Origin: Desulfobacteraceae bacterium
GTDB taxonomy: Bacteria; Desulfobacterota; DSM-4660; Desulfatiglandales; HGW-15
Direction of reading: 5' to 3'
Assembly: GCA_003819975.1 (NCBI GenBank)
Contig: RPPU01000366.1
Coordinates: 1 to 5,075 of the forward strand
DNA length: 5,075 bases
A program made the position numbers and the translations under genes. A model generated the notes under the pieces. It saw only the letters and a list, made by a program, of their open reading frames with translations. It made no database searches and was not told the DNA's origin. Shown piece by piece: positions 1 to 4,899 of this stretch (the first letter of the stretch is position 1; the number at the start of each line of letters is the position of its first letter).

Positions 1-657
1 CTTGCGAAAATCGGGCCAGAGGATATCGGTGATATAAATCTCGGCATAAGCAATCTGCCACAATAAAAAATTACTGACCCGGGACTCGCCGCTGGTGCGG
101 ATCAGAAAATCCGGGTCCGGCATATGCGCCGTATAAAGGGATTCCCCGATGATTTTTTCATCCAGGTCTTTGACATCCAGGGATCCGGCCTTGACGCGTT
201 GCGCAATGCGGCGCATGGCGTCGCAGAGTTCTTGCCGGCCGCCGTAGCTGAGCGCCAGATTCAGGACCATCTGCTTGTTATGCGCGGTTTTCCCGGCCGT
301 TTCCGCAAGGGTCTTTTGAACATCTTTGGGCAGTTTGGTCAAGCGGCCCATGGCCTGAAAGCGGATGCCGTTTTCAAGCATCTCGTTTAATTCCGCTTTC
401 AGAAAACGTTTCAAAAGCTGCATCAGGGCTTGGACTTCCAAGACGGGCCGTTTCCAGTTCTCTTCCGAAAAAGCGTATAAAGTCAGCCAGGGGATGTTGA
501 GTTCGCGATTGGCCCGCACAATGGCCCGCACCGCCTCCGACCCTTCTTCATGACCGCGCACGCGGCTCAAACCCCGCTGTTTGGCCCAGCGGCCGTTGCC
601 GTCCATGATCATGGCGACATGCTGGGGTAGTTTTTGGAGGTCCAAATCGGGGCTCAT
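1..657 (-). CDS. uppS: Isoprenyl transferase / undecaprenyl diphosphate synthase, C-terminus cut by window edge
   Basis: This cis-prenyltransferase condenses farnesyl diphosphate with isopentenyl diphosphate units to make undecaprenyl diphosphate, the lipid carrier for peptidoglycan and other envelope glycans; it acts at the cytoplasmic face of the membrane. My translation of 657 down to 1 gives 219 open codons. It shows HVAMIMDGNGRWAK near residues 13-26, where D19 is the expected catalytic Mg-binding aspartate. It also shows GHEEG, YAFSEENWKRP, LSYGGRQE and the family signature RTSGESRVSNFLLWQ starting at about residue 187, followed by AYAEIY and LWPDF. The frame is still open at base 1; family members run about 240-255 residues, so some 20-35 are missing. 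The ATG at 657 fits the usual short N-terminus, but no good Shine-Dalgarno sequence precedes it. The gene follows frr in the conserved order but lies 477 bp away, so it may use its own promoter. Identity is certain; the exact start is less so. Confidence 0.95.
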   Translation of the reverse strand, partial: MSPDLDLQKLPQHVAMIMDGNGRWAKQRGLSRVRGHEEGSEAVRAIVRANRELNIPWLTLYAFSEENWKRPVLEVQALMQLLKRFLKAELNEMLENGIRFQAMGRLTKLPKDVQKTLAETAGKTAHNKQMVLNLALSYGGRQELCDAMRRIAQRVKAGSLDVKDLDEKIIGESLYTAHMPDPDFLIRTSGESRVSNFLLWQIAYAEIYITDILWPDFRK

Positions 658-699
658 GGCAATGATCTCGGAAAGATCGAATAACAAATATCTCAAGAG

Positions 700-721
700 T
701 ATCGGGTGCTAAAACCCGGTA
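700..721. repeat. Small hairpin upstream of uppS
   Basis: TATCGGGT and ACCCGGTA form an 8-bp stem with one T/G wobble position around the 6-nt loop gctaaa. It lies about 40 bp upstream of the uppS ATG, in its presumed leader. No U-tract follows on the minus strand, so it does not look like a terminator. A role in the uppS leader is possible but unproven. Confidence 0.45.
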
Positions 722-758
722 CGCTCGTGAAATATTGAATGCTAAAGGTTAATCCACA

Positions 759-890
759 TATCGACCATTTGTCATCAATAAGGGAAAAAATAATGAACCC
801 ACAACCTTGCCAATATACGGATTTCCATTCCGGCGCTTTGGCCGGAATCACATTTTTTCTGATCCTACGCTTTTCAGGATCAGAAAAAAT
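759..890 (+). repeat. Composite intergenic repeat, copy E1
   Basis: This 132-bp unit has three parts. It begins TATCGACCATTTGTC. It then has a hairpin ATTCCGGC (827-834), a 6-nt loop and GCCGGAAT (841-848). It ends with a perfect palindrome: 15-nt left arm 852-866 (A, six T, CTGATCCT), 9-nt loop acgcttttc (867-875) and 15-nt right arm 876-890. The same three parts, similarly spaced and in the same orientation, recur at 1007-1134 and 4047-4221. Similarity to E2 may extend about 15 bp further left, through a shared GGNTAATCC. It resembles the general class of short palindromic intergenic repeats such as REP or MITE-like elements, but I do not recognise a named family. Confidence 0.75.
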
Positions 891-911
891 ATAGCATCTT
901 GTTGTCTCTTT

Positions 912-946
912 TGCTTCGGAATTCGTTATTCGGTGTTCGATATTCA
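912..946. repeat. Degenerate 7-bp tandem repeat, five units
   Basis: Five consecutive heptamers read TGCTTCG, GAATTCG, TTATTCG, GTGTTCG and ATATTCA. Each has TTC at the same position (915, 922, 929, 936 and 943), followed by G in the first four. The array sits between repeat copies E1 and E2. The 7-bp period is not a multiple of three, and nothing suggests a coding role. Confidence 0.6.
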
Positions 947-1006
947 TCGTGTGTGTCGTATTTTAGGGTAAAATCCAGGATGACGCCTGAACGCTTGGGG
1001 TAATCC

Positions 1007-1134
1007 TATCGACGAAAAGTTGTAGACAAATGAAAAGCAAGCAACGAACCCGCACGACCGCACCGGCTCATTCCGGCGATTCTTGCCGGAATGTCATATT
1101 TTTCGATCCTAAGTTTTTCAGGATCGAAGAATAT
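1007..1134 (+). repeat. Composite intergenic repeat, copy E2, abutting the frr stop
   Basis: This 128-bp copy has the same architecture as E1. It starts TATCGACGAAAAGTTGT. Next comes the hairpin CATTCCGGC (1069-1077), a 7-nt loop and GCCGGAATG (1085-1093). The terminal palindrome has left arm 1096-1110, 9-nt loop aagtttttc (1111-1119) and right arm 1120-1134, with one T/G wobble in 15 pairs. Its last base (1134) is directly next to the frr TAA (1135-1137). It shares GAACCCRCA with E1 in the 5' part. In the frr mRNA this palindrome would form a stem beginning at the nucleotide after the stop codon. Confidence 0.75.
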
Positions 1135-1692
1135 TTAGAACTCGAGGATCTCTTTCTCCTTGATATGCAAAACCTCGTCGACCTTTTTAATGAATTCGTC
1201 GGTTATGGTTTGAACATCTTCCTGGCACTTGAAAAATTCGTCTTCGGAAATATCCTTCTAGTTCTTCAGTTCTTTGAATAATTCATTGGTTTCGCGGCGT
1301 TGGTTGCGCAACGCGACCTTGCTCTCCTCGGCGATTTTTTTGGCCAACTTGGCCAGTTCCTTGCGGCGTTCTTCGGTCAAAGGCGGGATGGGAATCCGGA
1401 TCATCTTACCGTCATTGACCGGATTCAAACCGAGTTCCGATTTTAAAATGCTCTTCTCAATGGCGGCGATAATGCCGGTATCCCAGGGTTTGATGGTGAT
1501 CAGCCTGCTTTCCGGAACCGATAAAGAGGCCACCTGGTCCAATGGCATCAGGGTGTCATAGCAATCCACCCGGATCCCGTCCAGCAAAGCCGTCGAAGCC
1601 CGGCCGGTCCGGACCCGCATAAAATCTTTTTTCAGCACGTCAATGGTCTTGTTCATCTTGTCTTTGAGTTCGGCAATGATTTCTGCTTTCAT
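1135..1692 (-). CDS. frr: Ribosome recycling factor, full-length frame interrupted by an in-frame TAG
   Basis: RRF acts with EF-G to split post-termination ribosomes and is normally essential. The frame from ATG 1692 reads 144 residues to a TAG at 1258-1260: VRTGRAS (27-33), LGLNPVNDG (87-95), [13 protein letters not shown] (101-113) and RNQRRETN (129-136), with R129 and R132 at the E. coli numbering. In the same frame 40 more codons follow, [16 protein letters not shown] onward, ending EILEF and TAA at 1135-1137. Counting the TAG as a residue gives 185, the E. coli length, aligned without gaps. The 40 residues supply the last long helix of the three-helix domain I, so the 144-residue product should not fold normally. 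The start ATG overlaps the pyrH TGA (ATGA), with GGGGG at 1699-1703 as a plausible ribosome binding site. Possible causes are sequencing error, recent nonsense mutation, suppression, or recoding. A gene caller would report only 1258-1692. Confidence 0.93.
1258..1260 (-). other. In-frame amber codon (codon 145) inside frr
   Basis: The plus-strand cta reads TAG in the frr frame. It sits between KELKN and KDISEDE, where E. coli RRF has the aspartate of LLKDKEISED (from memory), in the turn between two long helices of domain I. The reading frame and RRF similarity continue downstream with no shift. One substitution would turn TAG into AAG, GAG or CAG; lysine or glutamate would suit this charged turn. 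No ATG, GTG or TTG occurs in frame soon after it to restart translation. Confidence 0.92.
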
Positions 1693-2420
1693 TGTTTTCC
1701 CCCGGAAATAAAGGTACCCAGATCTTCACCGCAAACGACTTTCTTGATATGGTCTTTTTTATTCAAATTAAATACGATAATGGGCAAAGATTGTTCCATA
1801 GCCAAGGCTACGGCGGTCATGTCCATGACCCTCAAATCTTTTTCAATGACTTCCTGATAGGTCAGCCGGTCAAACCGTTTGGCTGCTTTGTTTTTGACCG
1901 GATCCGAATCGTAAACACCATCCACCTTCGTGGCTTTCAAAAGCACATCGGCCTTAAGCTCCATGGCCCGCAGGGCGGCCGCGGTATCGGTGCTGAAATA
2001 GGGACTGCCGGTGCCGGCCACGCAGACCACGATCCGGCTTTTGCTCAAATGATGCACGGCCCGCTCCCGAATATAGGTCTCGGTGACCGCGTACATATCG
2101 ATCGCCGACATGACCCGGGCTTCGGAACCGGCCGCGGTCAATGCTTCACCCAGGGCAATACCGTTAATGACCGTAGCCAACATGCCCATATAGTCGCCCG
2201 GCATGCGCGCCAAGCCGAAGGCGGCGGAATTCAGCCCTCGAAAAATATTACCGCCGCCCACCACAATGGCAATTTCCACCCCTTGCCGCCGAACATTGTG
2301 AATCTCTTCGGCAATGGTTTTTAGGACCGTCGGATCGATCCCGAAACGGCCCGCGCCCATCAAAGCCTCCCCGCTCAGCTTGAGCAGGATGCGCTTAAAA
2401 CGGGGCTTTGATCTAGGCAT
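1689..2420 (-). CDS. pyrH: UMP kinase
   Basis: UMP kinase phosphorylates UMP to UDP using ATP, a step in UTP and CTP synthesis; the bacterial enzyme is a cytosolic hexamer of the amino-acid kinase fold. From ATG 2420 the protein has 243 residues, the usual size. It carries KLSGEAL (14-20), GGGNIFRG (55-62), [12 protein letters not shown] (76-87), [13 protein letters not shown] (136-148) and [12 protein letters not shown] (163-174), all in family order. An ATG at 2447 in the same frame would add nine residues. I prefer 2420 because GGGAG (2427-2431) lies 6 nt upstream of it and the family motif then begins at the normal distance. The start overlaps the tsf stop by 8 nt, and the TGA overlaps the frr ATG, indicating translational coupling on both sides. 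Confidence 0.97.
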   Translation of the reverse strand: MPRSKPRFKRILLKLSGEALMGAGRFGIDPTVLKTIAEEIHNVRRQGVEIAIVVGGGNIFRGLNSAAFGLARMPGDYMGMLATVINGIALGEALTAAGSEARVMSAIDMYAVTETYIRERAVHHLSKSRIVVCVAGTGSPYFSTDTAAALRAMELKADVLLKATKVDGVYDSDPVKNKAAKRFDRLTYQEVIEKDLRVMDMTAVALAMEQSLPIIVFNLNKKDHIKKVVCGEDLGTFISGGKQ

Positions 2421-3015
2421 TGGAGTCTCCCAGCTGATAGCGGACAAACCTTCGGATAATGATATTTTCGCCGGTCTTGGCGATCAATTCATTCAAAACA
2501 TCCTGGACCTTAATGTCCGGGTTTTTAACATAGGGTTGTTCCAGCAGGCAAGCTTCGGAATAAAACTTGGTGATCTTGCCTTCCACGATTTTTTCCCACA
2601 CCTTTTCCGGCTTGCCGCTCTCTTTGGTCTGAGTCAGGTAGATGTCCCGTTCCTTGGCTAAAACGTCGGGCGGAATGCTTTCGCGATCGATCGCGATCGG
2701 ATTGGCGGCTGCGATCTGCATGGCCATATTTTTGGCAAAATCCGTAAAATCCTGGGTTTTACCGGAAAAATCGGTTTCGCAGTTCACTTCGATCATCACG
2801 CCGATCTTGCCGCCGGCATGAATATAGGACTGGATCTGGCCCTGTGAAGTCTGCCGGCCGCCTCTTTTCTGAGCCGTGGCAATGCCTTTTTTTCTCAGGT
2901 ATTCGATCGCTTTTTCAATGTCGCAGTTTGCTTCTTTAAGGGCGGCTTTGCAATCCATCATGCCGACCCCGGTCTTCTCTCTTAATTCTTTGACTAATGT
3001 TGCGCTGATTTCCAA
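2413..3015 (-). CDS. tsf: Elongation factor Ts, TTG start
   Basis: EF-Ts is the nucleotide exchange factor that releases GDP from EF-Tu. The protein begins (M)EISATLVKELREKTGVGMMDCKAAL, the classic UBA-like N-terminal domain (about 1-50), followed by GRQTSQGQIQSYIH, then IEVNCETDF (75-83) and RFVRYQLG at the end. With 200 residues it is a short form, similar in size to the Thermus protein and lacking the longer C-terminal part of E. coli EF-Ts. The EF-Tu contact motif TDFV is TDFS here (81-84); the key D and F are kept. The start is TTG at 3013-3015: GGAGG (3025-3029) lies 9 nt upstream and the family N-terminus begins exactly there. An upstream ATG at 3051 would add 12 atypical residues inside rpsB. 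The stop is TAG (2413-2415), followed in frame by TAA six codons later. Confidence 0.95.
   Translation of the reverse strand: MEISATLVKELREKTGVGMMDCKAALKEANCDIEKAIEYLRKKGIATAQKRGGRQTSQGQIQSYIHAGGKIGVMIEVNCETDFSGKTQDFTDFAKNMAMQIAAANPIAIDRESIPPDVLAKERDIYLTQTKESGKPEKVWEKIVEGKITKFYSEACLLEQPYVKNPDIKVQDVLNELIAKTGENIIIRRFVRYQLGDSNA
2427..2431 (-). promoter_or_regulatory. Ribosome binding site fixing the pyrH start
   Basis: GGGAG on the minus strand lies 6 nt upstream of ATG 2420, inside the last codons of tsf. It supports 2420 over the in-frame ATG at 2447 as the pyrH start. Confidence 0.65.
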
Positions 3016-3019
3016 TGTA

Positions 3020-3880
3020 TTAATCCTCCGCAAATTCTTCGTCACCGTCATCGTCTATTTCGCCCTTGCGGGGAACAAAGATGATTTCCGGTGTTTTCAG
3101 GTCAGGGGCGCCTTCCGGCTTTTCCTTGGGTTTTTCCTCGATTTGTTCGGCCTGCTCGCCTTTCTGTTCTTCCTGGGCGCGCCGGCGTTCTTCCGTCAAC
3201 TTGAGCCCCTCAATGGTGGCATCGGCGATCTTGGCGCAAATCAAACGAATGGCCCGGATGGCGTCGTCATTGCCCGGAATAATGTAATCGATTTCATCCG
3301 GGTCGCAGTTGGTATCGGCAATCGCCACCAGGGGAATGCCCAATTTTTGGACTTCCTTGACGGCGATATATTCCTTTTTGGGATCGACCATGAAAACCGC
3401 GCCGGGCAATTCATCCATGTTCTTGATGCCGCCCAGGTTCTTTTCAAGTTTGTGCATTTCTTTTTCGAGTTTCAACGCTTCTTTTTTGGTATACCGGACA
3501 ACGGTGCCGTCCTTAAACATGGCATTCAATTCCTTAAGCCGCGCGATACTCTTGCGAATGGTTTCAAAATTGGTTAAGGTTCCGCCCAGCCACCGGTTCA
3601 CCACATAAAACATGCCGCAGCGTTCGCTTTCTTCCAAGATCGCGTCCCGGGCTTGTTTTTTCGTGCCGATAAAAAGGACCGAATAGCCTTCGCCGACCGT
3701 ACGGGTCACAAACTCATAAGCTTCATTAAAAAGCTTGACGGTTTTTTGCAGGTCAATAATGTGGATCCCGTTTCTTGACCCGAAAATGTAAGGTTTCATC
3801 TTAGGGTTCCAACGCCGGGTCTGATGACCGAAATGGACACCCGCTTCCAAAAGTTCTTTCATACTGATTGATGCTGCCAT
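3020..3880 (-). CDS. rpsB: 30S ribosomal protein S2 with acidic C-terminal tail
   Basis: S2 is a structural protein of the small ribosomal subunit, bound late near the S1 site. The 286-residue protein opens [20 protein letters not shown] and continues [14 protein letters not shown] (21-34), matching the S2 N-terminal signature. FIGTKKQA, the [11 protein letters not shown] region and a second signature around [17 protein letters not shown] with [11 protein letters not shown] follow. The S2 fold ends near residue 230. The remainder is a low-complexity, charged extension rich in E, K and Q that ends [14 protein letters not shown], making the protein about 45 residues longer than the 241-residue E. 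coli S2. AGGAGG (3885-3890) sits 4 nt before the ATG. The TAA is only 4 nt from the tsf TTG, and the tsf ribosome binding site lies inside the last rpsB codons. It is the first gene of the cluster. Confidence 0.97.
   Translation of the reverse strand: MAASISMKELLEAGVHFGHQTRRWNPKMKPYIFGSRNGIHIIDLQKTVKLFNEAYEFVTRTVGEGYSVLFIGTKKQARDAILEESERCGMFYVVNRWLGGTLTNFETIRKSIARLKELNAMFKDGTVVRYTKKEALKLEKEMHKLEKNLGGIKNMDELPGAVFMVDPKKEYIAVKEVQKLGIPLVAIADTNCDPDEIDYIIPGNDDAIRAIRLICAKIADATIEGLKLTEERRRAQEEQKGEQAEQIEEKPKEKPEGAPDLKTPEIIFVPRKGEIDDDGDEEFAED
3025..3029 (-). promoter_or_regulatory. Ribosome binding site fixing the tsf TTG start
   Basis: GGAGG on the minus strand lies within the rpsB codons for A-E-D just before the TAA, 9 nt upstream of TTG 3015. 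No comparable site precedes the ATG at 3051, so this decides the tsf start. Confidence 0.8.
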
Positions 3881-3884
3881 TTTT

Positions 3885-3890
3885 CCTCCT
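3885..3890 (-). promoter_or_regulatory. Strong ribosome binding site of rpsB
   Basis: AGGAGG on the minus strand is 4 nt upstream of ATG 3880. A second GGAGGAAAAA occurs exactly 20 bp further upstream (plus-strand ttttTcctcc at 3900-3909), repeating the ten bases that cover this site. Confidence 0.85.
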
Positions 3891-4046
3891 GTCCCGCAGT
3901 TTTTCCTCCGCCCACCGCATCCACCTCAATGGATCCCTTTTTCAGGGCACCGGGGCTTAATATGGGCGTGTGAATTTAAAAGGTTTACTCAATTTCCTTT
4001 TAGGACCGCTCTAAAGGTTAACAAAAATAGGCTCTTAGTTCAACTT

Positions 4047-4221
4047 TATCGACAATTTGTCGTTGATAAATGAAAATGCCTTTGTTCACTGGCCTACAAT
4101 CGTACGGATTTTGTTCCGGCGCTTTTCACTGGAACTCCTGTTCCGGCCCGCTGGAACTCCTGTTCCGGCCGGTCAAAACGGCATTTTTTTTGATCCCATG
4201 TTTTTCGGGATTAAAAAAAAT
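4047..4221 (+). repeat. Composite intergenic repeat, copy E3, with internal tandem duplication
   Basis: It begins TATCGACAATTTGTCGTTG and shares TACGGATTT next to the CCGGCGCTTT block with E1. GTTCCGGC lies at 4113-4120, 66 bp from the start (68 in E1, 63 in E2). The CCGGAA part is expanded by two 22-bp tandem units (4129-4172). The terminal palindrome has left arm 4183-4197 (A, eight T, GATCCC), 9-nt loop atgtttttc (4198-4206) and right arm 4207-4221, with one G/T wobble. Length is 175 bp, or 131 without the 44-bp duplication, matching E1 (132) and E2 (128). It lies upstream of rpsB. Confidence 0.75.
4129..4172. repeat. Two 22-bp tandem repeats inside E3
   Basis: Each unit starts CTGGAACTCCTGTTCCGGCC, identical over 20 bp at 4129-4148 and 4151-4170; the units differ at one of 22 positions. 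Each contains its own small palindrome GGAAC-tcct-GTTCC. The array replaces the simple CCGGAA hairpin seen in E1 and E2. Confidence 0.9.
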
Positions 4222-4272
4222 TTTGTAAACCTGTTTGTTTAGCATTCCCTTCTGACATTTTCAAGAAAAATG

Positions 4273-4369
4273 TTTTTTTGATCCTAAAAAAACTTAGGAT
4301 CAAAAAAAACGTCATTCCGGCAATGGTTTGAGCCGGAACATGAATTCCGCCAAAAATCGCCGAAATGAC
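4273..4369 (-). repeat. Inverted partial member of the repeat family, E4
   Basis: A perfect 15-bp palindrome (seven T then GATCCTAA at 4273-4287; TTAGGATC then seven A at 4294-4308) is followed on the plus strand by the CCGGAA part: TTCCGGC (4315-4321) with GCCGGAA (4332-4338), then a degenerate second copy (4344-4366). GTCATTCCGG (4311-4320) pairs with CCGAAATGAC (4360-4369), 9 of 10 bases. Part order is reversed relative to E1-E3, so it is in opposite orientation. The TATCGAC-headed 5' part was not found. E3 and E4 face each other with their GATCC palindromes about 50 bp apart. Confidence 0.65.
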
Positions 4370-4406
4370 ACTCCTTGGCACTGCTTAAAGATCAAAGTGA
4401 AAATTA

Positions 4407-4444
4407 AATCCTGTATATCCCGCGTTTCGCGGGATTAATCCTGT
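4407..4444 (-). terminator. GC-rich hairpin after osmC, possible weak terminator
   Basis: ATCCCGCG (4417-4424), a 3-nt loop and CGCGGGAT (4428-4435) form a strong 8-bp stem starting 8 nt after the osmC TGA. It is flanked by a direct repeat AATCCTGT (4407-4414 and 4437-4444), the second of which touches the stop codon. On the minus strand no U-tract follows at once; TTTAATTTTC comes about 10 nt later. It may be a terminator or simply another small repeat unit. Confidence 0.4.
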
Positions 4445-4875
4445 CAAATGTTTTCTCCGACTTTTTGCCCATTCAGAAAAATCTCATGCGATATTTTCAC
4501 ACCCGGTTTCAAGGTGGCCATAACCCCGCAATATTTATCTTTGGATAAATTCACTGCCTTTTTCAGGCTGTCAACCGGCAGATTTTCGCCTTTAAAAATA
4601 AATTTTACGATTATTTCCAAAAATCTCTTGGGGTGCTCCTCGGCAATAAGATTCTCGGTGGCCACTTCAAAATAGGTCGGATTGACCTTCATTTTTTTGA
4701 GGATCGAAATCACATCCATAGCCGTGCAACCGGCCAGTGACACGGCTGTCAAACCCTTGGGCTTGGGCCCGCGTTGCTGACCGCCCGCGCTGGGGTCTGC
4801 GTCGATCATAAAATGAAATCCGTCCAACTCCGCCTCAAACCCCATGGCATCTTTCCATACGACCTTGGCTTCCAT
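4444..4875 (-). CDS. OsmC-family protein, YhfA-like
   Basis: OsmC-family proteins are small dimeric cytosolic proteins; characterised members (OsmC, Ohr) reduce organic hydroperoxides with a cysteine pair. The 143-residue product starts MEAKVVWKDAMGFEAELDG, has a PKPKGLTAVSLAGCTAMDVISILKK block with C50, and SKDKYCGVMATLKPGVKISH with C116. Both cysteines are at the usual family spacing. The wording around them (GCTAMDVISIL, LSKDKYC) is closest, from memory, to E. coli YhfA rather than to OsmC or Ohr. The substrate is therefore unknown, and peroxidase activity is inferred only from the cysteines. Length is normal. AGGAGG (4880-4885) lies 4 nt before the ATG. It sits 56 bp from the preceding gene fragment and has a possible promoter there, so it may be transcribed alone. 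Confidence 0.88.
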   Translation of the reverse strand: MEAKVVWKDAMGFEAELDGFHFMIDADPSAGGQQRGPKPKGLTAVSLAGCTAMDVISILKKMKVNPTYFEVATENLIAEEHPKRFLEIIVKFIFKGENLPVDSLKKAVNLSKDKYCGVMATLKPGVKISHEIFLNGQKVGENI

Positions 4876-4899
4876 AAACCCTCCTGAATTTGCTTCGGT

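Larger units (their letters stand above)
658..1134. other. 477-bp repeat-filled spacer between frr and uppS
   Basis: No convincing gene lies here. The spacer holds a small hairpin near the uppS start (700-721), repeat copy E1 (759-890), a degenerate 7-bp tandem repeat (912-946), a short ATTTTA-ggg-TAAAAT inverted repeat (960-974) and repeat copy E2 (1007-1134). An 84-codon minus-strand frame (693-947) merely translates the repeats. I found no strong -35/-10 pair for uppS, although one is expected if E1 and E2 reduce read-through from frr. Spacers this long are unusual at this point in the cluster, and most of the length is repeat sequence. Confidence 0.8.
3881..4443. other. 563-bp spacer: rpsB leader plus repeat cluster
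   Basis: No gene is visible. From the rpsB side it holds the ribosome binding site and its upstream duplicate (3880-3909), a leader with small inverted repeats (ATCCA/TGGAT at 3919-3923 and 3930-3934; an AGGG/CCCT pair next to it), repeat copy E3 (4047-4221), an inverted partner E4 (4273-4369), and a GC-rich hairpin after the osmC stop (4417-4435). The rpsB promoter probably lies about 3940-4050, but only weak candidates are seen. One is TTGTTA, a 16-nt gap and TAAAAG on the minus strand, so none is called. No known ribosomal-protein leader motif was recognised. Confidence 0.75.

Noticed and set aside
852..890. GATCC palindromes as intrinsic (bidirectional) terminators
   Set aside because: The T-tract precedes and the A-tract follows the stem on both strands, so no U-tract trails the hairpin; the same holds for 1096-1134, 4183-4221 and 4273-4308.
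693..947. 84-codon minus-strand frame before uppS
   Set aside because: It translates straight through repeat E1 and the heptamer array, has no ribosome binding site and resembles no protein.
658..1134. CRISPR array or insertion sequence in the spacers
   Set aside because: Repeat copies differ in sequence and spacing, with no regular direct repeats and spacers, and no transposase frame is present.
1135..1257. Separate translation of the frr tail after the TAG (split RRF)
   Set aside because: No ATG or GTG occurs in frame, the only in-frame TTG lies far into the last helix, and no start follows the weak AAGGA just after the TAG.
1258..1260. Pyrrolysine insertion at the frr TAG
   Set aside because: Pyrrolysine is known mainly from methylamine methyltransferases, and nothing in the window indicates pyl genes; RRF has no need for this residue. 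Not excluded, but unsupported.
1692..2324. 210-codon plus-strand frame opposite pyrH, and a 233-codon one opposite rpsB/tsf (2876-3577)
   Set aside because: Both are antisense shadows of strongly supported genes and show no family motifs of their own.
2421..2447. ATG 2447 as the pyrH start
   Set aside because: It adds nine atypical residues deep in tsf, while ATG 2420 has GGGAG at 6 nt.
3016..3051. ATG 3051 as the tsf start
   Set aside because: It lies inside rpsB, lacks a ribosome binding site and adds 12 residues not found in EF-Ts; TTG 3015 fits both family and spacing.
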